A stretch of DNA of 64,000 nt from Achatina immaculata (taxonomy: Eukaryota > Mollusca > Gastropoda > Stylommatophora > Achatinidae): NCBI GenBank assembly GCA_009760885.1, contig CM019721.1, positions 16,416,196-16,480,195 of the forward strand, written 5' to 3'. Under the pieces are notes generated by a model. That model saw only the letters and a program-made list of their open reading frames with translations. It was not told where the DNA came from and searched no databases. Each line of letters opens with the position of its first letter. The first letter of the stretch is position 1. Below, piece by piece: positions 35,501-42,815 of the stretch. Position numbers and translations under genes: made by a program.

Positions 35501-38500
35501 TTCTTTGGTTTCTGGTTGAAAATGATGAACCCAAGTCTCATCCATAGTCACAAATTGCTGAAGAAACTTTTCAGAATTGCAGAAAAATGGCCAAGATTGT
35601 CTCTTGACATGTTGATATGCTGTCATTTGTGATCAGTTCCAAGAAGTTTCGGGAACCATCAAGCAGAGACCTTTGTCATTTGAAGATCATTGTGAATAAT
35701 GGCATGAACACGTTCTTGGGAGATGCTCAACTCAGTAGCAATGTACCACTCAGTTAGTCTTTGATCCTCCATTATCATGTCATGGATTCTGCCGGAGGTT
35801 TCATCGGTGGTTACTGTTCTTGGTCTTCCTGGATGGGGATCATCTTCCAGACTCTCCCTTCCATGTTTGAAATGAACTGCCCATTTCTTCACTGTGCTGT
35901 AAGAAGGGGCACTCTTCACTAGAGTCTCCACCATATCCTCATGGATCTCCTTTGATGATAAGCCCTTGATGCAGAGGTAGCAAATGACTGCTTGAGAAAT
36001 TTTATCCATTTTCTCAATTTCTGCCACCCCTTACCACTTCAGTAGCCTGTAAAAAAAAAATTGGTTGTAGTTAATTTCTTGAAACTTTGTTTTTAAACTT
36101 ACATTAACCTGATCTACAAATGCACATAATATCAACTGTGTGTTTCATGTATTTGTACTTTATGCAGAGAATTTATAAATCATCCCTCATATGAGTGTAC
36201 TGAAGATGTCCTATAAAATATAACAATAGTAATGAAATGTATATGGAAGCTCACTAGGACAGGTCTGCACTCCTTGTCAATTCAGGACACAGAAAGGCTG
36301 GAGAGAATACGAAATGAGGCAATGCATATTATTCTTGGATGTCCTTGAAATAAACCCTGTTAACCCATGAGATACCTACTTGATTTTCCTGTTATTAATA
36401 ATAGAACTGTTTTGTCTCAGACACATTACTATGTAAAATTAAGTATTAATACATTTAATCCACTCAACAAGGAGCTTGCTAAATCAAAAATGCTTCAGAA
36501 ATTAGAACGAAAATCTTTAGAAATATGTGCTGAAGACAGCCAAAAGAGTGTGCTCCCCTTATTATCACTGCACTATACATCAAATTTTGTCATCAAGAAA
36601 ATTTTCTTTATAAAGATATGAAAAAATTATGTATTATCTTGTAATGCATGAAACTGAAAATATTTGCCATGTAACAGACTATATTATCATTATTATCAGA
36701 TTTCCTGCTTGCAGGTGTTGGCTGCTATTCATCTCCACAGATGTCCATCCATGATATTTTTCAAAAAGGAGTTGGTGATTTTTTTTGTCATGCCACTGTA
36801 TTAGACTATGCATAGTTTTCTTTCTTGGCAAATCCCTGGGTCATTTCCCATTTATCTTTCCTGTTTCCAATGATATTTTCAAGTCACTGCCTACTCCAAT
36901 GAATGTCAATTGTCAAAACAAATTTTAAAAAACAAACCATCTGCTCTCTTGTTACATTTTATCTGACGGAAGCTCCTCACATGCACTGAGAAGAGGAGAA
37001 TCTATTAGCTAGGCAAGAAGTCAAATATATGAAGATGTGGAGAAAGAGCAATATTCATACCTCTGATGCTGGAGTAACAACATATGGTGGATTAAATAAC
37101 AACACATCTACTGTTCCTCTCAGTCTATCTTCAAGGGCACCCACCTGCAAAATGTAAATGACCCACCTATTAATAACATTCCTTCACATGAATACATATG
37201 GAATTATCATAGATTATGGTTAAATGAGCCATGCCTTCAGTGATAAATACTACTCTGTTATTTACTCCATATTTTATTGGTAAAGATTCATATATAACTA
37301 CATGGAAGAATTTAGACACCCCCCCCCCCCCCCGCCAAAAAAAAGTAGTAGCCAATCTCACACATCTTGGAGATTTATCTTTTGAAGACAATAACAAAGC
37401 ATAAACATATTTTTTACACTTAAAAACAGCAAAGAACTGTATTATTTCTCTCTCTGCCTCTTTCTAAATATTATTCCAGCTGTAATAAAAACCTACCAAA
37501 TCACATACAACTGCTTCCACTCTTTGGCCATTCTTAACAGCAGTCAAATATGTCATTTCTGTGGCTTTGGGGTTGATGTCTGTACAGCTAATGAAGATAT
37601 TAATAAAAGTTTCTGAAACAAAATTAATTGTAAATTTCACTAACAATCAATTACAAGACAAACAAGCATATGATAATTCTTGCACTCATTCCCCCCCCCC
37701 CCCAAAGAATAAGTATGAAAACCTATCAGGAGAAGCATTTATCAGCATGGAAATTAGTGAACCTGAAGAATTACCACTTCTGTTATAAAAAAAACCATAT
37801 GAGGAAAGTAAACTATTTTCACTTCAGAAGGAATTTTATTATAGCCATTTATCATCAAAACACCTCTCTAACACTCATTTATCACTCATAAGCAGCAAAA
37901 ATTCATGTTATGCTTACAAGAACACGGCTGGATTTTCCAAAATCTGGGAAAGGAATGTGATGCAGATACCTGATCCACAACCAACCTCTACACAAATATT
38001 TGGCCTGAAAATGTTTAAAATCATTACAAACATGATACAAGTCACTTTCACATTTATGTGTAACAAGTTTTTTTCTCTTCAGTTTCAGTCTAAACTTCAG
38101 CATAAATAATATGTGGTCAGTATAACAGTCTTCTTCCAAGACTTTGTAAAACAGCATTTTGGAATCATCTGATGACAAAAACCTAATATATCTGGCTTTG
38201 CATCCTCTTGTCTAGACTTTTCTATCTTTCATGGATGTTGCTGGAAATGACTATATTAGACTTTTTTTTTGTGTGGCTCATTTAGCCTCCAAAATCATCA
38301 TGCTTTCCTCTTCTATGCACTCAGTTTCATATGCTCAGCCATCTAGACAAGGAGATGGGTCACCTCCATGAATCCTATCAATAGCAGGGCAGAAGTTCCT
38401 CGTGTGTCCCTTACTTTTCCATTTATGCTCTTTACCTGAGATCATTGTATGGGCTCTTAAACTCTTAGTAGAGAAAACATATGTGTTCTGCTGTTGGAGA

Positions 38501-39778
38501 GCATTCTAGAATGTGCAAAGTGGGATCTGAGCAATGTTTAGTTTGTGTAGTTGCAATCCAAATCCTTTTCTGAGCCTGCAAATTTGATTTCATTGTGCTT
38601 CCTCAGATATAATTTCACACATATTGATTTTCCATTTCAGCTTTCAAATCTCCTATTATGTCAATTTATTTCTGATTTTTTGCACTTTTACTGGACTAAA
38701 GTATCATATACATCTAAATTTCATCATCCAGTCTGCACGTTGTAGGGCCACAGGCCTGTATAAAGTTGATATGAATAGCCTTACCTTACAGTTGTGCTTG
38801 TGTTCTATCTGATATTGCCAAGAGTCCTATATTTGAAATTTTGATTGTGACCAGATCAGTGCCACACTTTGACAATTTTCTCTCTCTGAATAGACAGTTT
38901 ATCTACATGCATATATTTTTTAGCATGCTTGAGCATCCACCTTCTAAAGACAATATAGAAATGCATATAATTTTGTAGTGACCAAGAAGGAGATCACACA
39001 GCCCACAGTGGATATAAAAAAAAAAAGTTCACAAGAACTGGTTTACTTGTTAATGCAAATTCTACCTTATGATTCAAACAATCTGTGCAAAGCTGCAATA
39101 CTCATTACTGACGAGATTTCAGCATTGTCAAATCGTTTAAATTGAGCAACAGATCATATTCTGAAAGAAAGCATTAATGATCAGTATTCATTTAGCGGCA
39201 GAATTTTTTTTTTTTTTAAAAGATTTTCATTATATGACAAACTATTGTCCCAAGAGGATCAGCTCCCAACATTTTGGTGGCTTGTTTGAAATATTCACCT
39301 CCTTGGAATCACATTAAGCTTTGTAGTTTTAGGTAGCAATATTTTCATTTCATTCCATCATGTTAATTTTACAAAACTTTACTAACAGGGATTTATCTGC
39401 AGTCCACTGAAATAGGGCTTACTTAGCTTCTGTGTAGCTGTGAAAGTTCTCTACGGTCAAGAATTCTATCATTGCACACACTGTTTCTTGTGTGCAGACA
39501 TTCTTGCTATACAACTCCATGCTCTCTGCCCTAACTCACAGTCTCAAGCAAAACAAAGTCTTAGTGATGTGTGCATGTATACATACACAAATTACATTTT
39601 ATTTTAATTTTGTTAAAAAAAAAGAACAAAACCCAGCTAACCTGAGATTTTGCAGAAATGTATCCTCCTTCTCAAGGGCATCCAACAAGAGATATGAATC
39701 TTCTGCAGGCTCATACACCAGATCAAAGTCTTTCTCACTGGTGTTTCCAAGACTAGGGGTTTTAAATTTGTCACTCAT
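23480..39778 (-). CDS. N6AMT1: N6AMT1 (HemK2) glutamine/N6 methyltransferase, six-exon gene
   Basis: Coding exons on the minus strand: 39778-39642, 38004-37918, 37587-37497, 37144-37061, 31174-31033 and 23586-23480. They sum to 648 nt, 215 residues plus TAA, with no internal stop; human N6AMT1 has 214. All five introns are GT-AG and every phase matches. Motifs in order: YEPAEDSYLLLDAL near residue 25, the SAM-binding motif VEVGCGSG, the acidic loop CTDINP, the catalytic NPPY, SWAGG..GREVMDR, and a C-terminal SVLKF. In other eukaryotes this enzyme works with TRMT112 and methylates the GGQ glutamine of release factor eRF1; histone H4 and DNA activity are also reported, the latter disputed. Start: ATG at 39778, in the same place relative to the YEPAED motif as in human. 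A CAG just before the ATG could be a splice acceptor for a 5'UTR exon. Introns 4 and 5 (5.9 and 7.4 kb) are full of transposons. Assignment is near certain; the splicing is my reconstruction. Confidence 0.95.
23715..23985 (+). pseudogene. Mariner transposase C-terminal remnant
   Basis: Reads QEKISQLGWEVFEHPPYSPD then LAPSDFHLFGPLKNHLGGRR, the third catalytic Asp block (YSPDLAPSD) of DD34D mariner transposases, then SSDEKVETEVK and decay. Lies in N6AMT1 intron 5, antisense to it. It is a different mariner lineage from 34908-36189. Confidence 0.85.
24130..24350 (-). mobile_element. Family A LINE 3' end
   Basis: Minus-strand NNQRIPKQPVRWNTTRLKKK, EVEKLAEDRKFWPATKWALC and DV*RRGKDVR, then the family 3' end. 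5' truncated; within N6AMT1 intron 5, same strand. Confidence 0.8.
24995..25085 (+). mobile_element. Family C LINE 3' tip with AG-rich tail
   Basis: GGACAGGCGTTTGTGGAAAA CCCTTGTGGGAGCCCC..GGTTCAGAGAGAGAGG matches the 3' end of 31640-32215 and 62255-62600 in the opposite orientation. The tail grades into GGAGGAGGAGGA. Confidence 0.75.
25109..25563 (-). mobile_element. 455-bp mariner-like deletion derivative
   Basis: Ends carry inverted repeats sharing TTCCATAAGTA(G/A)CTGTGC, with TA on both sides (25107-25108 and 25564-25565). The right end begins CGAGGCATTCC on the minus strand. Inside, the minus strand encodes LEECIFLVEHVFREGSTYTD LVRG and, after a shift, AVYKLIEKFMK, the N-terminal HTH seen in DUF4817-type transposase fragments. 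No catalytic core. Confidence 0.75.
25795..26095 (+). mobile_element. Family B LINE 3' end
   Basis: Reads LVKRIKERKL, LEKTVLEGYIMGKRKRGRPK, RRWLQDIVDDLQMDASAAGH and LAHNREAYRSG, then a shift into GKIPQRTCK*MN. Ends ATGAATGA. In N6AMT1 intron 5, antisense. Confidence 0.88.
26205..26405 (-). repeat. Dispersed repeat, copy 3 of 3
   Basis: Reverse complement of the 20750-20950 part: CTATGGTACCCCCAGTAACA, CCTAGCCTGGCTAATGGGGC and CCATGGTGGTGGAGTCTGCT. Truncated at both ends relative to copy 2. Confidence 0.72.
26555..26835 (+). pseudogene. Retroelement C-terminal Zn-knuckle fragment
   Basis: The plus frame reads YDLLPTGSNLYKWGVSGDTK then CPLYNKRQTLEHVLSACRVS and a HYTGRHNRVLQEL segment. This is the CPLC..TLEHxLSxC knuckle and RHN.VL motif typical of LINE C-termini; one Cys is now Tyr. 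The reading crosses two frames. Confidence 0.65.
27442..27551. repeat. 55-bp tandem duplication
   Basis: CATTAATAAACTGCAAAATT starts at 27442 and again at 27497, each followed by GGTATTT(G/T)GTTCAATGCTTTG and a TTAGTATATATT end. Three or so differences between units. Confidence 0.9.
28050..30150 (+). mobile_element. CR1/L2-like LINE, degraded, with 3' end
   Basis: Plus strand: NTSGLDEISNKILRYSAPVI, FKIPKIYPLFKSGSENNPSS YKPISIL, MSKPLEKHIQKATLHYMQKN, motif A eroded (AVFVDLKIKTFDM), motif C CDLFADDCTVYTCE near 28720, then RMVINISKTKSMLV and WNRHVDNL. After the coding part comes a TG/TA-rich stretch and a 3' end AAAGTCTGTTCATTCATTCG near 30130. Multiple stops. In N6AMT1 intron 5, antisense. Confidence 0.85.
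29530..29770. repeat. TG/TA-rich degenerate microsatellite
   Basis: Alternating TATATG, TGTGTG, CATACATGTG and ATATATAT words. Open frames over it encode only CVY/IHV-type low-complexity peptides and are not genes. It sits in the 3' untranslated part of the CR1/L2-like LINE. Confidence 0.85.
30655..30830 (+). mobile_element. LINE 3' end
   Basis: NGDRPRGRPRQWWHDNLEDD then NRTEWRQGLSAAMSRNAPES and stop, followed by ATGAATGA. Similar layout to family B but a different C-terminus. Just downstream of N6AMT1 exon 5 within intron 5, antisense. Confidence 0.8.
31033..31174 (-). CDS. N6AMT1: N6AMT1 coding exon 5
   Basis: 142 nt, acceptor TAACTCAG| and donor GACCCAG|GTAACA. It encodes ITASWAGGIKGREVMDRL and GVFYLVIIQENDP, closely following the human segment. 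It is separated from exon 4 by 5.9 kb of transposon-filled intron. Confidence 0.95.
31640..32215 (-). mobile_element. Family C LINE 3' part
   Basis: Minus strand: KLSMKMKIRIFKSNVLSVLL YGNECWKITKTIENKL, CLQRIRKILCPNTIRNNILL AEMQMNP, IEERCWRWLG, then after shifts VENPCGSPMYPGHLRFREKE. Ends in CT/AG-rich tail at 31650-31670. Lies in N6AMT1 intron 4, sense orientation. Confidence 0.85.
32216..33355. other. No gene seen
   Basis: Intron 4 sequence without a supportable frame or repeat. Confidence 0.5.
33360..34215 (-). mobile_element. LINE RT 3' half remnant
   Basis: Minus strand starts at motif C: YNLNNLRYADNTVLIAKSEG (Asp to Asn in YADD), then KKTEMMVISKKRIPPKYSFA, FKYLGTIITADGEM, FQVLKCYIKLILFYGCEAWS and a C-terminal MPRGMA near 33380. 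A 24-bp tandem pair (TTAGCTGTCCATGGTACC) lies at 33658-33700. Intron 4, sense strand. Confidence 0.85.
34496..34631. repeat. 68-bp tandem duplication
   Basis: AGGCTCAGRTCATGATTAGY followed by TGGAGAG and AACTAGGGAATTAGCTATTTAATGA-type sequence occurs at 34496 and 34564, with a handful of differences. Confidence 0.9.
34662..34697. repeat. Poly-T then poly-G tract
   Basis: About 16 T followed by 17 G on the plus strand. One of several long G/C homopolymers in the window. Confidence 0.95.
34908..36189 (-). mobile_element. Full-length mariner (1282 bp) with broken transposase
   Basis: TA at 34906-34907 and 36190-36191; 35-bp terminal inverted repeats starting CGAGGGGTGACTG and, from the other end, TGAGGGATGATTT, about 28 of 35 matching. 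The transposase is on the minus strand. Start MDKISQAVICYL at 36009; HTH and GRPRTV linker to KVSA then a stop near 35659; a shift; then 35626-34973 with the DD34D residues visible: TMDETWVHH, HQDNAPVHKS, YSPDLVPSDYYLF, ending GDYVEK. Stop plus shift leave no intact enzyme. Intron 4 of N6AMT1, sense orientation. Confidence 0.95.
36250..36625 (+). pseudogene. Retroelement C-terminal remnant
   Basis: Plus strand: SIQDTERLERIRNEAMHIIL GCP, then MRYLLDFPVINNRTVLSQTH. The LERIQNEAMRxILGC and MRYLLDLP words are typical of LINE C-terminal regions. Later sequence to 36621 stays open for 84 codons but is not otherwise recognisable. Confidence 0.6.
36680..36945 (-). mobile_element. LINE 3' end with ATAATG-type tail
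   Basis: Minus strand: LTFIGVGSDLKISLETGKIN GK*PRDLPRKK, then HSLIQWHDKK, VEMNSSQHLQAG and an ATAATGATAAT tail (36680-36700). Just downstream of N6AMT1 exon 4, same strand. Confidence 0.65.
37061..37144 (-). CDS. N6AMT1: N6AMT1 coding exon 4 (NPPY catalytic motif)
   Basis: 84 nt, acceptor TTTTGCAG| and donor TCAGAG|GTATGA, phase 0 at both ends. It encodes VDVLLFNPPYVVTPASE. NPPY is the catalytic motif shared by HemK-type glutamine and N6-adenine methyltransferases. Confidence 0.95.
37497..37587 (-). CDS. N6AMT1: N6AMT1 coding exon 3
   Basis: 91 nt, acceptor CTTCATTAG| and donor GATTTG|GTAGGT. It encodes CTDINPKAT, whose Asp contacts the ribose of SAM in this fold, then VEAVVCDL. Introns on both sides are short (330 and 352 nt), unlike the others. 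Confidence 0.95.
37704..37859 (+). repeat. 156-bp segment of N6AMT1 intron 2, inverted copy at 40809
   Basis: Matches the reverse complement of 40809-40964 at 154 of 156 positions (T/A at about 37764 and C/A at about 37795). It occupies nearly half of the 330-nt intron and begins right after a 13-C run. Confidence 0.95.
37918..38004 (-). CDS. N6AMT1: N6AMT1 coding exon 2 (SAM-binding motif I)
   Basis: 87 nt between acceptor CATTTTCAG| and donor CTT|GTAAGC. It encodes NICVEVGCGSG, the glycine-rich loop that holds S-adenosylmethionine, then a helix ending in ENPAVF. It completes the Arg codon left by exon 1. Confidence 0.95.
38230..38475. repeat. Dispersed repeat, copy in N6AMT1 intron 1
   Basis: Shares TCAGTTTCATATGCTCAGC, then GGGTCACCTCCATGAATCCTA-like and GTGTCCC..CTTTTCCAT-like blocks with 46025-46180. 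No coding sense identified. Confidence 0.55.
39642..39778 (-). CDS. N6AMT1: N6AMT1 coding exon 1
   Basis: 137 nt, starting ATG AGT GAC AAA. It encodes the N-terminal VYEPAEDSYLLLDAL segment that is diagnostic of HemK2-type enzymes. The donor is CTCAG|GTTAGC, splitting an Arg codon after two bases. A longer reading to 39787 would need a TTG start and is not preferred. Confidence 0.93.
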
Positions 39779-40449
39779 CTGACACAAGTATGCTCGCTCA
39801 TCTGTGGAGAAAATACATTATTTCTCTATAAAGTTCTTTTTGAAAATAACAGAAATGAGTGATATTTATAAATAGCAGTAATATGATGGAAAAAACTAAT
39901 TCTAGGCACATCTGAATATAAAGTACAGTTGGTCCCTGACTTACAGTGTACTCACAGTTATGACTATCCATCACTACAAGTTATGTCAGCTTTCTAAACT
40001 CTAGAAACTGTCAAATTCCACATGCCAGTTTGAGAATTGACACAGGACAAATTCATTTGCTTTTTTTTTTTTTTTGCTATCAAAAGCATGATGTGAAAAA
40101 TAAACATCAATGGCCCTCACTTTAATGGGAAAGGTTTTTGAAAAAAGATATGAAAGGTTCCAAGTAACTGTAAAGGGGTGGAAAGTGATGTCACTAACTG
40201 ACTATAACCAACTGCCAGAATCCAGATCTAATGTGCATATCTGTGAGGAATGTGAAAGCACTGATACAGCTCACAAATGATGTATTTTCTATACATACTT
40301 TTGTATTCAAACAATTTGAAATTTCAAATGGTGTTTTATGTTAACCTTTTTGTTGGTTGATATCTCATGCTTTCTAACACTCTAAATCAAACATTGGACA
40401 GATCTGTTAAGACACTGATGATAAATTTTTTGATTGACATTCCTTTTGG

Positions 40450-40808
40450 GCCAACATTGGCTCATAGGGCAGAAATCATCTTTCCATGTCTGACGACTTG
40501 CTGCTGCCCGCTGTAGGTCTTGGATGGACTTGAATCCCAAAGTTGTACTCTCTCTAGTGATGGTTCTTCATAGAGTCTCCCTTGGCCTGCCTTGCTTTCT
40601 TTTGCCCTTCGCTGACCATGTGAGGGCTTGGCGAGAGAGTCTGGATTCATCCATTCTGAGAACGTGGCCAAGATAGGCCCATTGACATCTTCTGATGTAT
40701 CTTGATGTGTAGACTTGGTTCGATTCTTGTCTTATTGACTCGTTCAATTTACGGACCATCTGATGTTCAACAGTTTACGGAGACATTTGTTCTCAAATGC
40801 ATCAAGTC
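40450..40808 (-). mobile_element. LINE C-terminal fragment
   Basis: Minus strand: LDAFENKCLRKLLNIRWSVN, then YIRRCQWAYLGHVLRMDESR and SAKGKRKQGRPRETL, then a C-terminal YSGQQQVVRHGKMISAL and WANVGPKG. Its 5' edge at 40808 joins directly to the duplicated N6AMT1 intron segment. Confidence 0.85.
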
Positions 40809-40964
40809 TTTGATGATAAATGGCTATAATAAAATTCCTTCTGAAGTGAAAATAGTTTACTTTCCTCATATGTTTTTTTTTATAACAGAAGTGGTAATTC
40901 TTCTGGTTCACTAATTTCCATGCTGATAAATGCTTCTCCTGATAGGTTTTCATACTTATTCTTT
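40809..40964 (-). repeat. Inverted copy of the N6AMT1 intron 2 segment
   Basis: See 37704-37859. It abuts the LINE fragment with no intervening base: TTTGATGATAAATGGC starts immediately after the LINE word CATCAAGTC. Beyond 40964 the similarity stops. Confidence 0.95.
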
Positions 40965-41289
40965 ATTCCTGTGAGATATTTATGCTTTGTTCAAGAGTTA
41001 TTATTAACCTCAGTTGGTTTTTTAAATATCTGTGTGTGTGTGTGTGTGCAGTGTTCCTTAATTTTGTCTACACTGCTATTACTAGAGAGTTAATTTCTGA
41101 CTGATGATTCTGGATGCTTTTTGGTTCTTAATATTGATCACACATATTTCTTTAACTTTTCCCGTGCCAGCGCCCCTAAAGGGTCTTTTCCAGTTTGTCC
41201 AGTTTTTGCCAAGGTCCCTAAAGGGACCCTAGCTTCATTTCATTTGAAACCGATGTAACTTCTGATTGTAAACAGTTTAATACAAATGT

Positions 41290-41595
41290 CTAGTGACTTT
41301 TAATAACATCTTATTTGCAGAAATGCAGATGAAACCACTGACAACAATTATTGAGGAAAGACGCTGGCAATTGTTGGGACATGCGCTCCGAATGACTGAC
41401 AACTCACTACCAAAAATAGCACTAAGATGGACACCACAGGGGAACAGAAGTAAGGGTAGACCAAAAGAGACATGGAGAAGAACAACAGAAAGGATGTTGA
41501 GCAACAGAGAAACACCGAGAACAGGAAAAAGTGGCAAACAACTATGTGAGCCATATGTGATGTTTAACGGCATGGGAAGAATGTAAGATAATATA
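41290..41595 (+). mobile_element. Family C LINE 3' part
   Basis: NNILFAEMQMKPLTTIIEER, RWQLLGHALRMTDNSLPKIA and RWTPQGNRSKGRPKETWRRT, then, after a shift, AICDV*RHGKNVR. The end resembles family A, unlike the AG-tailed family C copies. In the N6AMT1 upstream region. Confidence 0.88.
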
Positions 41596-42815
41596 AATGA
41601 GAGAAGTTCAAAGAACAACTCACAGAGGTAAACTGATAGTTAGGATATACAAAATTTTAAAAAGGGGTGGGGTGGGGTGGGTGGAAAAGATGATCAGAAA
41701 ATAGATTTATGGATTTTGGGGGGGGGGTTTAAGAGAGATTGAGAGGAAGATACATTAGGAAATAAAGAAGATCAATTGCACAAGCTGGAAGGGATGAATC
41801 GATAATGAATCTGCTTTTCGAACCGAAGGTAACGGATTCTACTCCGCTTCCACTCGGTTAAGATTTTCCCCAGTGCTGCGAAGTAGGTACACCGCACTGA
41901 GATTTTTCAGTTCAGATCGAAAAACGTGTTCTTATCCTAAGTCTACTGACTCTCTGACATTTTCCGATGTACCTATAGTACTTTTTAAAAAGACTTTGGC
42001 AATAGAAAACTAAGTTAGCACAAAATTATCTTCTACCTGCACTGTGTTTGAATACGTAACTTCAAGTATCGTTTCCTAATGAAACGCGTATTTTATATTT
42101 TGGCTGAAAGACATTATGAAATAAACGATAAACCTCTTAAAAGAATATTAAAATAGCAATACGTGACTGCCTGTACATCTCAGTTGCTTTTTTTCCCCTT
42201 CTTCGCCCGGTTTGAGCAAAATACTAAATCAAGTTTTTACTCACGCATAACAAGACTCCCTTTTTCATATTGTTCGGTTGTATCAAAATATGTAAGCATT
42301 TCCGGGTTAATCTTTTCATTTACATTTACATGCTGTTTGAAACTTGTTAAAATTAGTAAATTATTTCATTGTTTTTATTTACTAAATAAAATAATGAAAT
42401 ATTTATGTTAAGTAGAAATGTTCATAAGTTATTGATGAATGCTAGGACATAATTAGAACAGTGATTAGTATTCTTGATGTTATCCAAGAAAAGTTTTTAA
42501 AATACTTATGCATCCTGGGAAGGAAAAGTTGAGACTTCTGAATCTGGATTTACGGTGTTTGTAGTTTAACGGCGACACCTTCCATATAATATGTCGACTA
42601 AAAGAAGGGCACATTGTCTTTTTTATTTGTTCGTGGTTAATTAAGTCTAACAAACCAGCATCGCTGATATGTATTCCTACGATATGTCACATCTTCGGAG
42701 GAAGTAAACAATTTCACATATTTCGTTGCCGACTAGAGTGCCATATTTAATTAATTTCTGCTGCCCGATTGATTTTAGGACACTTAAATAAAGAAATGGA
42801 ATAACTGATTGTGCT

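Larger units (their letters stand above)
39779..42815. promoter_or_regulatory. Divergent intergenic region between N6AMT1 and the orphan gene
   Basis: The two start codons face away from each other with about 3 kb between. The part from about 41800 to 42780 is free of recognisable repeats and has more CG dinucleotides and mixed composition than its surroundings, so the promoter(s) probably lie there. No TATA box was convincing. Shared promoter use is inference. Confidence 0.35.

Noticed and set aside
40744..40953. Apparent protein shared by 37670-37891 and 40744-40953 (KTYQEKHLSAWKLVN)
   Set aside because: It is the translated inverted duplicate of intron 2. DNA identity is uniform across frames and the copy inside N6AMT1 is intronic.
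42796..42804. Upstream ATG GAA TAA before the orphan gene as a regulatory uORF
   Set aside because: Such short frames arise by chance and the 5'UTR extent is unknown, so it is only mentioned in the gene entry.
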